Source: Aliarcobacter sp. (GTDB lineage Bacteria; Campylobacterota; Campylobacteria; Campylobacterales; Arcobacteraceae). From it: a stretch of 64,000 nt of DNA. Within the stretch, counting starts at the first letter, position 1. Each line of letters begins with the position of its first letter. The notes under the pieces were generated by a model. It made no database searches, had not been told where the DNA came from, and saw only the letters and a list, made by a program, of their open reading frames with translations. This document shows positions 16,913-26,503 of the stretch, in pieces. The stretch spans positions 1 to 64,000 of the forward strand of contig JAQVBE010000005.1 of assembly GCA_028690445.1 (NCBI GenBank), read 5' to 3'. The position numbers were made by a program, and so were the translations under genes.

Positions 16913-18424
16913 ATGAAAATTATTAAATCAGCTTGTCTTGATACCTTGGATGCAATTAGCATAGATGTTGAATCAACTTTTACACGTGGCTTGCCAACAT
17001 TTACAATTGTTGGAATGATAAGTACGAGTATTAGTGAGTCAAAAGATAGAGTAAAATCAGCCCTTCTTACAAATGGCTTTAAATTTCCTCCTTTAAAAAT
17101 TACAGTAAATCTTTCACCTTCTGAAATAAACAAAAAAGGAACACATTTTGATTTAGCAATTGCTTTACAAATTGCACTTTTTGAAGAAAAAAATATTGAT
17201 TTTGAAGATACTTATTTTTTTGGTGAATTAGCACTTGATGGAAATATAAAAGATACAAATTCAATTTTTCCGATTGTCTTATCTTTGGTAAAACAAGGAT
17301 TACTTAAAAATGTTTTGGTTTGCAATGAAAGTGCAGAAAAACTATCAAATATTCATAATTTAGAAATTTATAGAGTAAAAAATTTAGATGAGGCGATATT
17401 ATTTGCTAAATCAAAAAATAAAGAGAATTTTTTGTATGAAAAAAAGATTTTTGAGTATAAATCTTTAGTTATAAATAATGAAACTTTTTATTATGAAATA
17501 AAGTACAAAAATGATTTTAGTGATGTTATTGGACAAGATATGGCTAAATATGCTGCAATGATTAGTGCTGCTGGAAATCACAATATAATTTTTGAGGGAA
17601 GTCCTGGTTGTGGAAAATCTATGATTTCAAAAAGGTTGCAATATATAATGCCACCTATGGATTTGGAAGAGATTTTAGAAAAAGCAAAACTTCAAGCCTT
17701 GGATTACAAGGAGATAGATTTTTCTCCAATTAGAGCCTTTAGGTCGCCACATCACTCAAGTACAAAATCCTCAATATTTGGAGGTGGAAGCTCAAATGCA
17801 AAGATGGGTGAAATTGCTTTAAGCAACAATGGAATTTTGTTCTTCGATGAATTACCTCATTTTTCTAAGTCAATTTTAGAAGCATTAAGAGAACCACTCG
17901 AAGATAATAAAATATTAATTTCAAGGGTAAATAGTAAAACTATGTACGAAACAAAATTTATATTTATTGCAGCCATGAATCCTTGTCCTTGTGGAAATTT
18001 ACTTTCAAGTTTAAAAGAATGTAGATGTAATGAACTTGAAATTCAAAGATACAAGAATCGTTTATCAGAGCCATTCTTAGATCGTATAGATTTATATGTG
18101 GTTATGAATGATAGTTTTAGTGATAATAAAAATATTGTAAGTTCTAAAGAACTTCATGAAAATGTAATAAAAGCTTTTATTAAACAAAAAAGTAGAAATC
18201 AAAAAGAGTTAAATGGAAAATTATCAGAAGAAGAGATAAAAAAATATTGTATTTTAGATGAAGAAGCAAAAGAAATTTTGGAAAAAGCAAGATTAAATTA
18301 TCAATTAACTTTTAGAAGTATAAATAAAGTTTTAAAAGTTGCTAGAACAATTGCTGATTTAAATGATAATGAAATTATTAGTAAAAATGATTTGCTCAAA
18401 AGCTTAAATTTTAGAAGAAGATAA
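16913..18424 (+). CDS. comM: ComM/YifB family AAA+ ATPase
   Basis: A 503-residue protein with an N-terminal Lon-substrate-like domain (residues 1-170: STFTRGLPTFTIVGM, VNLSPSEINKKGTHFDLAIA), a Mg-chelatase-type AAA+ core with Walker A GSPGCGKS, Walker B GILFFDELPHF and FRSPHHSSTKSSI, plus a CPCG...CRC cysteine group (about residues 358-371), and a C-terminal helical domain. ComM is a hexameric helicase that promotes branch migration during natural transformation in Vibrio. The competence-like operon at 19548 lies close by, which fits. Cytoplasmic. Confidence 0.93.
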   Translation: MKIIKSACLDTLDAISIDVESTFTRGLPTFTIVGMISTSISESKDRVKSALLTNGFKFPPLKITVNLSPSEINKKGTHFDLAIALQIALFEEKNIDFEDTYFFGELALDGNIKDTNSIFPIVLSLVKQGLLKNVLVCNESAEKLSNIHNLEIYRVKNLDEAILFAKSKNKENFLYEKKIFEYKSLVINNETFYYEIKYKNDFSDVIGQDMAKYAAMISAAGNHNIIFEGSPGCGKSMISKRLQYIMPPMDLEEILEKAKLQALDYKEIDFSPIRAFRSPHHSSTKSSIFGGGSSNAKMGEIALSNNGILFFDELPHFSKSILEALREPLEDNKILISRVNSKTMYETKFIFIAAMNPCPCGNLLSSLKECRCNELEIQRYKNRLSEPFLDRIDLYVVMNDSFSDNKNIVSSKELHENVIKAFIKQKSRNQKELNGKLSEEEIKKYCILDEEAKEILEKARLNYQLTFRSINKVLKVARTIADLNDNEIISKNDLLKSLNFRRR

Positions 18425-18526
18425 ATTAAACTTGTCATAGTTTTTAAAAAGTATATTTTTATTGTATAATGTATAAAATTTAGATTTTACGAAGGAAAGT
18501 TTCGTACTGATTACAAAGGGATGAAA

Positions 18527-19411
18527 ATGACAAAATGCGGATATGTATCAGTAGTAGGAAGACCAAATGCAGGTAAAAGTTCACTTTTAAATTGGCTTGT
18601 TGGTGAAAAAATTGCGATGGTCTCACATAAAGCTAATGCTACAAGAAAAAGATCAAATATTATTGTAATGCACAATGATGATCAAATTGTATTTGTGGAT
18701 ACTCCAGGTATTCATGAAACGGAAAAACTATTAAATCAATTTATGCTTGATGAAGCTTTAAAAGCTATGGGTGATTGTGATTTAATTCTATTTTTAGCCC
18801 CAATTACTGATAAAATTTCACACTATGAAGATTTTTTAGTAAAAAATAAAAAAGGTGTAAAACATATTTTATTACTTACAAAAATAGATTTTGTATCAAA
18901 TGCTGAGGTTTTAGAAAAAATAAAAGAGTATGAAAAATATAATGATAAATACGAAGCTATTATTCCAATTTCAATTAAAAAACAAACAACTCAAGCTGAT
19001 ATTTTAAATGATGTTGTAAAACATTTACCAGTTCATCCATATTTGTTTGATCCAGAAATTATGACAACAGAACATTTAAGAGACCTTTTTAAAGAGTTTA
19101 TTAGAGAGTCGATTTTTGAAAATATTAGTGATGAAATACCTTACGAAACTGATGTTATGATAAATAAAGTTGATGAAAAACCAGGTGTTGATGTTATTAA
19201 AGCTACAATAATTGTACAAAAAGGTACTCAAAAGGGTATGATTATTGGAAAAGATGCAACTGCAATTAAAAGAATTGGAAAAGATGCAAGACTTAAAATA
19301 GAAAAATTAACTGGCAAAAAATGTTATCTTGAACTTTTTGTTTCAATCAAAAAAGGGTGGACAAAAAACAGACAAGGTCTAAAAGAACTAGGTTATGATA
19401 TTACTTTTTAA
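18527..19411 (+). CDS. era: GTPase Era (16S rRNA/30S assembly)
   Basis: A 294-residue GTPase with G1 GRPNAGKSS, the switch I region SHKANATRKR, G3 DTPGIHE, G4 TKID and a C-terminal KH domain containing MIIGKDATAIKRIGKDAR. Era binds the 3' end of 16S rRNA and checks 30S maturation. ATG at 18527 is preferred since AAAGGG (18515-18520) directly abuts the earlier ATG at 18521. A perfect terminator hairpin follows. Confidence 0.95.
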   Translation: MTKCGYVSVVGRPNAGKSSLLNWLVGEKIAMVSHKANATRKRSNIIVMHNDDQIVFVDTPGIHETEKLLNQFMLDEALKAMGDCDLILFLAPITDKISHYEDFLVKNKKGVKHILLLTKIDFVSNAEVLEKIKEYEKYNDKYEAIIPISIKKQTTQADILNDVVKHLPVHPYLFDPEIMTTEHLRDLFKEFIRESIFENISDEIPYETDVMINKVDEKPGVDVIKATIIVQKGTQKGMIIGKDATAIKRIGKDARLKIEKLTGKKCYLELFVSIKKGWTKNRQGLKELGYDITF

Positions 19412-19437
19412 AAGAGAAGATTTTCTCTTTTAAAATT
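19406..19437 (+). terminator. Intrinsic terminator of era
   Basis: TTTTAAAAGAGAA (19406-19418) and TTCTCTTTTAAAA (19423-19435) form a perfect 13-bp stem with a GATT loop; the stem overlaps the era stop codon. Confidence 0.65.
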
Positions 19438-19547
19438 CTTATTAAAAATACACATAAAATAAATAATCATAAATTTTATTTATAGTTTAAGGTTAATTAA
19501 GTATACTTATTTAAATAATATAATAAATTATAATATGGACTATATTT

Positions 19548-20435
19548 ATGTCAAATTATGCATTGAATAATGAAATAAAATCGCTATTAATTGATGTTTC
19601 TGAAGAAATTGAAAATAAAAATCTTAAGAAATTTATTTTTACTTCTTTAAAACTAAATAATTTTGAAATTAGTAAAAATGATTTTATGAATATAAATTTT
19701 ATTTCTGAATTAAAACAATACCAAGTTTTAACTTTTCCAAATTATTATAAAAATAGTATTTTTCAGATATTTGAACTATATTATTTAAATAAAAAAGATT
19801 TGAATAAATTTGATTTATATTTTTGCGATGATTTTTTTTGTTTATATAAAAATGGGAAATTTTATTATTTCCAAAACCTTCAAACTGAAATTGATATTGA
19901 TGATTTAATCGAATATATAAATAAAAAGTTTTCCATAATACTTGATAGTTTTAATGTTATTCAAAAAGAATCCTATGAAAATTTAAAAAAAGAATATTTA
20001 GAAAAAGCTTTTAAAAACAAACTTGAAAACTTCAATATAAAGAATGATTATAGTTTCAAAATTTATTTATTTTATATATTAATTATTATTTCTTGTTTTA
20101 CTTTTTATTTATACGATAATCAAATAAACACTGAAGAAAATGAAACTAGAATAATAGAAGAAAATCAAGTTGACAAACTAAAAAGAGAGCATTTTTTTAC
20201 TTCTATTTTTTTTGACTTTAATAATATAATAGAATTATTAGAAAAATATAACTTAAATTTAAAATCATTTGAATACAAAGATAATAAACAAAAAATAATA
20301 TTTTCATCTTATATAAAAGCTGATATTTACTCTTTCTTTAATGAATGTAAAAATAACTTAATTACTCAAGAAGTTAATTATTTTGAGAATGAAAAAAAAT
20401 ATGAAGCAGTGATTTATGTTAAATTATCTAAATAG
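19548..20435 (+). CDS. Unknown bitopic membrane protein of a T2SS/competence-like operon
   Basis: A 295-residue protein with a cytoplasmic N-terminal part (1-170), one membrane helix (about 171-189, IYLFYILIIISCFTFYLY) and a periplasmic C-terminal part (190-295) with an alternating pattern that could be a small ferredoxin-like domain. This layout matches GspL/PilM-N-type assembly platform proteins, though I see no clear sequence match. It overlaps the next gene by 20 bp and starts the operon that encodes the secretion ATPase and platform protein. Very AT-rich. The assignment to assembly-platform type is from context. Confidence 0.55.
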   Translation: MSNYALNNEIKSLLIDVSEEIENKNLKKFIFTSLKLNNFEISKNDFMNINFISELKQYQVLTFPNYYKNSIFQIFELYYLNKKDLNKFDLYFCDDFFCLYKNGKFYYFQNLQTEIDIDDLIEYINKKFSIILDSFNVIQKESYENLKKEYLEKAFKNKLENFNIKNDYSFKIYLFYILIIISCFTFYLYDNQINTEENETRIIEENQVDKLKREHFFTSIFFDFNNIIELLEKYNLNLKSFEYKDNKQKIIFSSYIKADIYSFFNECKNNLITQEVNYFENEKKYEAVIYVKLSK

Positions 20436-21114
20436 AAAATTTATAGATAGCTCGTTAAAAACTAAGATAGAAGTATATTTACTTCCTTTATTGCTTTTGT
20501 ATCTTTGTTATTTTTTTTTAGGCTTTAATTTAAATAAAAATTCAGAAAATGAAGAAATAAAAGCAAAAGTTGATTTAAACTATTCAAACAAAGAATTCAA
20601 AAACTCATTTTTAGATTTATCTTCAAATCTTGAAGAATATGCTTCAAAAAATCACATAATAATTTTTACTCTGACAAATAATAAGAAAGTTTTTAATATA
20701 AAAGCAAAAGCAAATTTAATTAGAATAGAAAATTTTATTAAAAAAATTGAAAATTTAAATAATTTTTCAAAAATAAAAACTTTGACTCTAAATAAGGTTG
20801 ATTTGGATAATTATCTATTTGAAATAGAAGTTGATTTTAATAAATTTTATATCAAAAAAATAGAAAAAGATGAAGATACTCAAGAAATAAAACAAAAGAT
20901 AATACTTACAAAGGATGAAAAAACAAAAGAGTATAAAATAAATGGAATTATCTCAGAATATGCTTTTATAAATGAAAATTGGCTTAAAAAAGATGAAAAG
21001 CTTGATGATTTAATACTTACAAAAATTGAAAAAGATTTTGTAGTATTAGAAAATGAAAATAAAAAAATAATATTAGAGTTAAACAATGAAAAATATATTA
21101 AAAACCTTAATTGA
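20416..21114 (+). CDS. GspM/PilO-PilP-like membrane protein
   Basis: A 232-residue protein with one N-terminal membrane helix (about 20-38), a periplasmic region with a PilO/GspM-like pattern (45-150), and a C-terminal segment (about 175-228: INGIISEYAFINENWLKK.., then ILTKIEKDFVVLENENKKII) that resembles the small HR/PilP-type beta domain of GspC and PilP, which contacts the outer-membrane secretin. It would be a fusion of inner-membrane alignment components. Campylobacter ctsX is a possible counterpart, judged only by position. Overlaps the ATPase gene by 29 bp. Confidence 0.55.
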   Translation: MLNYLNRKFIDSSLKTKIEVYLLPLLLLYLCYFFLGFNLNKNSENEEIKAKVDLNYSNKEFKNSFLDLSSNLEEYASKNHIIIFTLTNNKKVFNIKAKANLIRIENFIKKIENLNNFSKIKTLTLNKVDLDNYLFEIEVDFNKFYIKKIEKDEDTQEIKQKIILTKDEKTKEYKINGIISEYAFINENWLKKDEKLDDLILTKIEKDFVVLENENKKIILELNNEKYIKNLN

Positions 21115-22447
21115 TTATTCTTTATTTGAAAAATATGATAAAGATTATTTTATAAATAATAAGATTTTGCCACTTTTTGAAAATGATATAAGCATAAAAA
21201 TGGCTGTTTGCAAAAATTCAAAATTAGAAACTATAAAAAATGATTTTAATAAAGTGATTAGTTTTCTTGAGATTGATGAGTTGGAACTTCTTTTTATGAT
21301 AAGCCATATTGATCAAAAAACTTTATTATATTCTATAGCATTAAAAGCAATTTCACAAAACAGTTTTGAAAAATATATAGACAAATTTTTGCAAGAATTA
21401 TTATCTTTTTCTATAAACTTAAGAGCAAGTGATATTCATATAGAACAATATAAAGATGTAGTTTTATTTAAATTTAGAATTGATGGAAGATTAAAAACTT
21501 TTTTTACTTTTAATAGTGAGTTTTTTAAACTAATTTCATCATATATAAAATTGATTTCTACTTTAGACATGACGCAGATTCGTTTGCCACAAGATGGAAG
21601 ATTTACATTAAATATAGAAGATAAAAAGTATGATTTTAGAGTTTCAATAATGCCAACGCTTGAAGCTGAATCAATAGTTTTAAGAATTTTAGATAACAAA
21701 AATATAAATAAAAATCTTCAAACTTTAGGAATATCTTCAAATTTATTTGAGATTTTAATCCAAGCATTAAAATTAACCCAAGGTTTGATTTTGATTTCAG
21801 GACCTACTGGAAGTGGAAAAACTACGACTTTATATTCAATCTTACAAGAGTTAAATTGTGAAGAGAAAAAGATAATTACCGTTGAAGACCCAATAGAATA
21901 TAAAATTGATTCAATTTGCCAAATTCCCATAAATAATAAAATAGGTCTTAGTTTTGAATTGGTGCTAAAAAATATTTTAAGACAAGATCCTGATATTATT
22001 TTTATAGGAGAAATAAGGGATAAATTTTCTTTAGATATTGCCTTACAAGCCTCATTAACAGGACATTTAGTGATTGCTAGTATTCATGCAAATAATGCAG
22101 TAGAAACGATTTTAAGACTTATAGATTTACAAGCTGATCCTTTTTTAATATCAAGTACTTTAAAACTTGTGATGGCTCAACGATTGGTTTTAAATTATTG
22201 TAATTTTTGTGCTTCACAAGGGTGTCCAAAGTGTAATTATACAAAATATTATGATAGAACGATTATTTCTGAGATTTTAAAAATAGATGAAAAAATATCT
22301 TCGATGATATTTAAAAAATCAGATATAAATGAACTAAAAGATTATCTTGAAAAAATAAATTTTAAGACAATAATTGATGATGGAAAGCAAAAAGTAAAAC
22401 AAAATCAGACCTCTTTAGAAGAAGTCTATAAAGTAGCTAGTTTTTGA
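21086..22447 (+). CDS. GspE/PilB-family secretion ATPase
   Basis: A 453-residue type II secretion/type IV pilus ATPase: the N2 domain motif LRASDIHIEQ, IRLPQDGRF, Walker A GPTGSGKTTTLYS, VEDPIEY (Asp box), Walker B IIFIGEIRD, His box TGHLVIASIHANN, and a zinc-binding loop CNFCASQGCPKC. The hexamer drives pseudopilus extension from the cytoplasm. The N1 domain is short. It is followed by the GspF/PilC partner (1-bp overlap). The ComM gene upstream and the minimal gene set suggest DNA uptake as in Campylobacter ctsE, which is inference. Confidence 0.92.
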   Translation: MKNILKTLIDYSLFEKYDKDYFINNKILPLFENDISIKMAVCKNSKLETIKNDFNKVISFLEIDELELLFMISHIDQKTLLYSIALKAISQNSFEKYIDKFLQELLSFSINLRASDIHIEQYKDVVLFKFRIDGRLKTFFTFNSEFFKLISSYIKLISTLDMTQIRLPQDGRFTLNIEDKKYDFRVSIMPTLEAESIVLRILDNKNINKNLQTLGISSNLFEILIQALKLTQGLILISGPTGSGKTTTLYSILQELNCEEKKIITVEDPIEYKIDSICQIPINNKIGLSFELVLKNILRQDPDIIFIGEIRDKFSLDIALQASLTGHLVIASIHANNAVETILRLIDLQADPFLISSTLKLVMAQRLVLNYCNFCASQGCPKCNYTKYYDRTIISEILKIDEKISSMIFKKSDINELKDYLEKINFKTIIDDGKQKVKQNQTSLEEVYKVASF

Positions 22448-23637
22448 TGAAAAAATATAAAATAAAATATCAAGATAAAAATGAAATAAAAGAGTTAGTT
22501 TTTGAAACAAAAAATTTATTAAATGAAAAGTTACCTTCAAATATTATTGAAATAAAAGAGTATAAAAACTATTTTGATTTTACATTATTTAGAAAAAAAA
22601 GAGTAAATGACAAAAAATTAAATCTACTTTTTTATGAATTAAATTTGATGTTACAAGCAAATATAAATCTTAGTGATGCTCTTGATATTTTGATTAAAAA
22701 TAAAAAAGATAAAAATATTATTGTCTTTTTAGAAGTTATAAAATATAGTTTTTCAAATGGAAAACCAATAGAAAAAAATCTTGATGAATTTTATATAAAC
22801 CATTTAGTTATATCATTTCTAAAAATATCACAAGATAATGGAAATATTGCTTTAAATATCAAAGCTTTAAGTAATTTATTACTTGAAAATTATGAGATAA
22901 AAAAAGCATTTATAAAAGCTATTTCTTATCCAATCCTTTTGATTATAAGTTTTATTTTATCTTTAGTATCAATTTTTCTTTTTGTTATTCCAAAGTTTAA
23001 AATGATTTTTAGTCAAACTTCTACTGAGCTTCCCTTAGCTACGAAAATATTATTAGAAACTCAGTATATATTAGAAAATTATTTTGCAGTAATAGTTTTA
23101 TTTTTTTGCTCTTTAATTATTCTTTTTTTGTATTTATATAGACATCATAAAAAGTTTAGTTATTTTATAGACAAGTTTTTAATAGAAAATATATTTCTTG
23201 TCAAAGATATTTATTTAAATATGCAATTGTATAAACTCTTTTTAGTTATAGATATTATGTTGAAATCAAATTATGAATTTCACAAAGCTTTTATTTCTTC
23301 AAAACTTTTATTAAAAAACAAATATTTATTAGATAAAATGTATCTAATTGATAATTTATTGCAAAACGGAAAAAGTATCAATGACTCTTTTTTAAAAACA
23401 CAAATATTTGATGATATTGTTTTGAATTTAATAAATACAGGAGAAGTTTCAAACTCTTTGTGTATTACGATAGAGGAAATAAAAAAGATTTATAAAAATA
23501 GATTTAATGATAAAATGAATTTGCTAACATCATTGATACAACCCATATTTTTGATTGTGATAATGGGTTTAATACTTTGGATTGTATTAGCAATTTTTAT
23601 GCCTATATGGGATATGGGAAATATGATAAAATTTTGA
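22447..23637 (+). CDS. GspF/PilC-family inner-membrane platform protein
   Basis: A 396-residue protein with the two-repeat GspF fold: cytoplasmic helical bundles (about 60-150 and 260-360), two membrane helices after the first bundle (about 158-183 and 206-230) and one at the C-terminus (365-390). It anchors the GspE ATPase in the membrane. ATG at 22447 overlaps the ATPase stop as TGATG; a TTG one codon earlier is possible. The usual neighbours (pilin, prepilin peptidase, secretin) are absent here and must lie elsewhere. Confidence 0.88.
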   Translation: MKKYKIKYQDKNEIKELVFETKNLLNEKLPSNIIEIKEYKNYFDFTLFRKKRVNDKKLNLLFYELNLMLQANINLSDALDILIKNKKDKNIIVFLEVIKYSFSNGKPIEKNLDEFYINHLVISFLKISQDNGNIALNIKALSNLLLENYEIKKAFIKAISYPILLIISFILSLVSIFLFVIPKFKMIFSQTSTELPLATKILLETQYILENYFAVIVLFFCSLIILFLYLYRHHKKFSYFIDKFLIENIFLVKDIYLNMQLYKLFLVIDIMLKSNYEFHKAFISSKLLLKNKYLLDKMYLIDNLLQNGKSINDSFLKTQIFDDIVLNLINTGEVSNSLCITIEEIKKIYKNRFNDKMNLLTSLIQPIFLIVIMGLILWIVLAIFMPIWDMGNMIKF

Positions 23638-23649
23638 AAAGGAGTTACT

Positions 23650-24603
23650 TTGATTAACTGCTATGTTAAAATAGGAAATAGACTTAATGTTCTTGAGGGT
23701 ATTGAAGCCCTTGAAAGTAACGAAGATAGAAATAGTGTAATTTGGATAGATATGCTTCTTCCAACGCTTCAAGAAATAAGAGCTGTTGAAAAGATGTTTG
23801 ATATGCAATTTCCCACAAAACAAGAAACAGAAGAAATTGAGCTAAGTTCTAGATACTGGGAAGAGAATAATAGAATTGAAATAAACAGTTATTTCTTGAT
23901 AAATGATAATAACTCAGCATTTAATGAAACGGTATCGTTCATACTTCAAGGTAATCTTTTAATATCAGTTAGATATAAAAAATTACAAAGTTTCGATACC
24001 TTTACCAAAAAACTTTTGATTTCACCAAGAGAGTTTAAAACAGGTTATTCTATTTTTTGTCAAATTATTGATATTAGAATTGATGCTGATGCTGATACTA
24101 TTGAAAATTTATCAAAAGAGATTACAAAAATTAGAAAACACGTATTTACAGATTATTCAAATGATGATGAAGAGATTCTTGAAAAAATCTCTACATTTGA
24201 AGATTTGAATATGAAAATTAGAGAGAATTTAACGGATAAACAAAGAATATTAAGTTCCCTTTTAAAATCACAAAAATTTGTAGATGATAAACAAGAATTA
24301 CCTATTATGCTTAAGGATATTAAGTCATTAATAGAGCATACTAATTTTAATTTTGAAAGATTAGATTATTTACAAAATATCTTTATTGGTATATTAAATA
24401 TTGAACAAAATAAGGTTATAAAAATATTTACAATTGTAAATGTTATATTTTTGCCACCAACACTAATAGCTAGTATATACGGTATGAATTTTGAAATTTT
24501 ACCTGAATTAAAATGGGAATATGGATATTTGTTTTCAATAGTATTTATGATTGCATCTTCAATTACGCCAATCTTAATTTTTAAGAAAAAAGGTTGGATT
24601 TAA
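23650..24603 (+). CDS. corA: CorA-family divalent metal transporter
   Basis: A 317-residue CorA: a cytoplasmic alpha/beta domain, a long stalk helix (about 140-250), then two C-terminal membrane helices (about 256-275 and 290-309) joined by the pore signature YGMNFE. It forms a pentamer importing Mg2+ and sometimes Co2+ or Ni2+. It starts with TTG at 23650 after AAAAGGAG; it follows the GspF gene by 12 bp and may be read through from that operon. A basic C-terminus (KKKGW) is typical. Confidence 0.93.
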   Translation: MINCYVKIGNRLNVLEGIEALESNEDRNSVIWIDMLLPTLQEIRAVEKMFDMQFPTKQETEEIELSSRYWEENNRIEINSYFLINDNNSAFNETVSFILQGNLLISVRYKKLQSFDTFTKKLLISPREFKTGYSIFCQIIDIRIDADADTIENLSKEITKIRKHVFTDYSNDDEEILEKISTFEDLNMKIRENLTDKQRILSSLLKSQKFVDDKQELPIMLKDIKSLIEHTNFNFERLDYLQNIFIGILNIEQNKVIKIFTIVNVIFLPPTLIASIYGMNFEILPELKWEYGYLFSIVFMIASSITPILIFKKKGWI

Positions 24604-24646
24604 TATTTGTGTAAAATAATTAAAAATTTAAAAGGATAATAGTTTT

Positions 24647-25219
24647 ATGAGTAGTGAAACAGAATTTGAAAATGCTGTAAAAAAAATGCTAGAGCATATT
24701 GGAGAAGATGTAACTAGAGAAGGTCTAGTTGATACTCCAAAAAGAGTGAGAAAAGCTTATGAATTCATGTGTAGTGGATATAATCAAGACCCAAAAGAGA
24801 TTATTCAAAAAGCTTTGTTTACTTCAACAAATGATGAAATGGTTGTGGTGAAAGATATAGAATTTTACTCTTTTTGTGAACATCATATGTTGCCTATTAT
24901 TGGAAAAGCTCATGTGGCATATATTCCAAATGGAAAAGTTATTGGACTTTCAAAAATTCCTAGAGTTGTAGATATATTTGCAAGAAGATTACAAATTCAA
25001 GAACAATTAACTGAGCAAATTTGTGATGCTTTAAACGAGCATTTAAAACCAAAAGGTGTTGCAGTTATGATTGATGCAAGACACATGTGTATGGAAATGA
25101 GAGGAGTTGAAAAGATTTGTTCAACTACTGTAACTTCAGCTTTAAGAGGATTATTTAAATCAAATAAGGGAACTAAAGATGAGTTTTTATCTATAGTTGC
25201 TCAATCACTTCATAAATAA
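24647..25219 (+). CDS. folE: GTP cyclohydrolase I
   Basis: A 190-residue FolE with zinc and catalytic residues in place: C77 and H79-H80 in [21 protein letters not shown], and H146-x-C148 in [12 protein letters not shown]. It converts GTP to 7,8-dihydroneopterin triphosphate, the first step of tetrahydrofolate and queuosine precursor synthesis. SD AAAGGAT precedes the ATG. A short terminator follows. Confidence 0.96.
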   Translation: MSSETEFENAVKKMLEHIGEDVTREGLVDTPKRVRKAYEFMCSGYNQDPKEIIQKALFTSTNDEMVVVKDIEFYSFCEHHMLPIIGKAHVAYIPNGKVIGLSKIPRVVDIFARRLQIQEQLTEQICDALNEHLKPKGVAVMIDARHMCMEMRGVEKICSTTVTSALRGLFKSNKGTKDEFLSIVAQSLHK

Positions 25220-25220
25220 G

Positions 25221-25247
25221 TCAATAGAATTTTCTATTGATTTATTA
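25221..25247 (+). terminator. Terminator after folE
   Basis: TCAATAGAA (25221-25229) pairs with TTCTATTGA (25232-25240), followed by TTTATTATTT. It lies between convergent genes and probably acts on folE. Confidence 0.55.
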
Positions 25248-25248
25248 T

Positions 25249-26436
25249 TTAAAAAATATTAATTTCACTTTTATCTGTAGTTCTTTCTAACCTTGTAGGA
25301 ACCCTTCTCTTTTCTTTTTTTAGTTCATTATCAATCTTTTGTTGATAGTTTTTACTAACTGCTAAAAAGGCAACTCTTTCTTTATTGTCTAAGCCATCAC
25401 TAGTTGGTTTATTAATAACCGTAAGAGGATCAATAGCAGTTCCGTTTCTATATAAACCTAAGTGTAAATGTGGACCTGAACTTAATCCAGTATTCCCAAC
25501 ATAGCCTATTAATTCACCCTTTTTAATATTAATACCTTGTTTAACACTTTTTGCAAAATCACTTTGATGTGCATATAGTGTTTTATATCCATTATTATGA
25601 TTTATAATGGTAGTTTTTCCATAACCACCTTTTATTCCGAGAAATTCTATTTTTCCATCTGCTGCTGCGTATATGGTTCTTCCAACGGGCGCCGAAAAGT
25701 CTGTTCCTAAATGCGCCCTATATCTTTGTAAAATAGGGTGCCATCGTTTATTTGTAAATTCACTTGATATTCTATTAAAAGTTATAGGAACTTGAAAAAA
25801 ATAAGATTTTGTAAATCCTGTACCTTTTTCATCATAATATTTGTCATCTTTTGGATTTTTAAATCTAAAATAAGAAGTTCCGTCTATTTGAACCATTGCA
25901 GCTTTTAAATCGGGCATTCCAAGTGGCCGTCCAAGATAAGCTTTTTGAGAATACTCTAGGGCAATAAAATCACCTTTTTTCATTTTTCTAAAATTCACAC
26001 CTTCTGTAAAAATAGATTTTAAAAGGGCTGCTAATGTTACATCACCTGTTGCTTTTGAAATATCATAAGACACAGATTCTGTAATCTCAATAGCTACTGT
26101 TTCTGTATATTCTGTGTAGTTTATAGGAAGAGTTTGAAATCTATATTTATTATTACTATCTTTAAAAATATGAAGTTGTATATCATCTGAAACAGGTATT
26201 AAAACTTGATTTAATTTACCATCATCATCTGTGTATAAATAGAATCTTCTATCGGCAGTTATTTCAGAACACAGCTCTTGGTCTTCTTTCTCTAAATCAA
26301 AATATAATTTTTGAGGAATAGAATATTTTTCTAAAAAAGTTAAAAAAGTCTCACCCCTTGACCAATTTAGCTCTTCTACTTGTGCTGAATATAAGAAATT
26401 AAAAAAAATAATAATTGATAAAAAAATTCTTCTCAT
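25249..26436 (-). CDS. M23 zinc peptidase, Csd3/Pgp3-like cell-shape hydrolase
   Basis: A 395-residue exported protein: signal peptide at residues 1-17, an N-terminal regulatory region with AALLKSIFTEGVNF, and a C-terminal LytM/M23 domain with zinc ligands H242 and D246 (HLGTD), H290 (YAHQS) and H323-x-H325 (GPHLHLG). Such enzymes cut peptidoglycan cross-links. Length and domain order resemble H. pylori Csd3 (HdpA), a D,D-endopeptidase/carboxypeptidase needed for helical shape. It is divergent from the L,D-peptidase gene at 26504, which is the kind of partner seen in the shape-determining set. Confidence 0.88.
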   Translation of the reverse strand: MRRIFLSIIIFFNFLYSAQVEELNWSRGETFLTFLEKYSIPQKLYFDLEKEDQELCSEITADRRFYLYTDDDGKLNQVLIPVSDDIQLHIFKDSNNKYRFQTLPINYTEYTETVAIEITESVSYDISKATGDVTLAALLKSIFTEGVNFRKMKKGDFIALEYSQKAYLGRPLGMPDLKAAMVQIDGTSYFRFKNPKDDKYYDEKGTGFTKSYFFQVPITFNRISSEFTNKRWHPILQRYRAHLGTDFSAPVGRTIYAAADGKIEFLGIKGGYGKTTIINHNNGYKTLYAHQSDFAKSVKQGINIKKGELIGYVGNTGLSSGPHLHLGLYRNGTAIDPLTVINKPTSDGLDNKERVAFLAVSKNYQQKIDNELKKEKRRVPTRLERTTDKSEINIF

Positions 26437-26503
26437 AGTTTATCCACTTTTTTATTTAATAATTAGGGCAAACATTATACAATGCAACAACTTAAAGAAT
26501 AAC

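Noticed and set aside
23650-24603. corA as part of the secretion operon
   Set aside because: It is only 12 bp after the GspF-like gene, but it has its own SD and no functional link; proximity alone is not enough.
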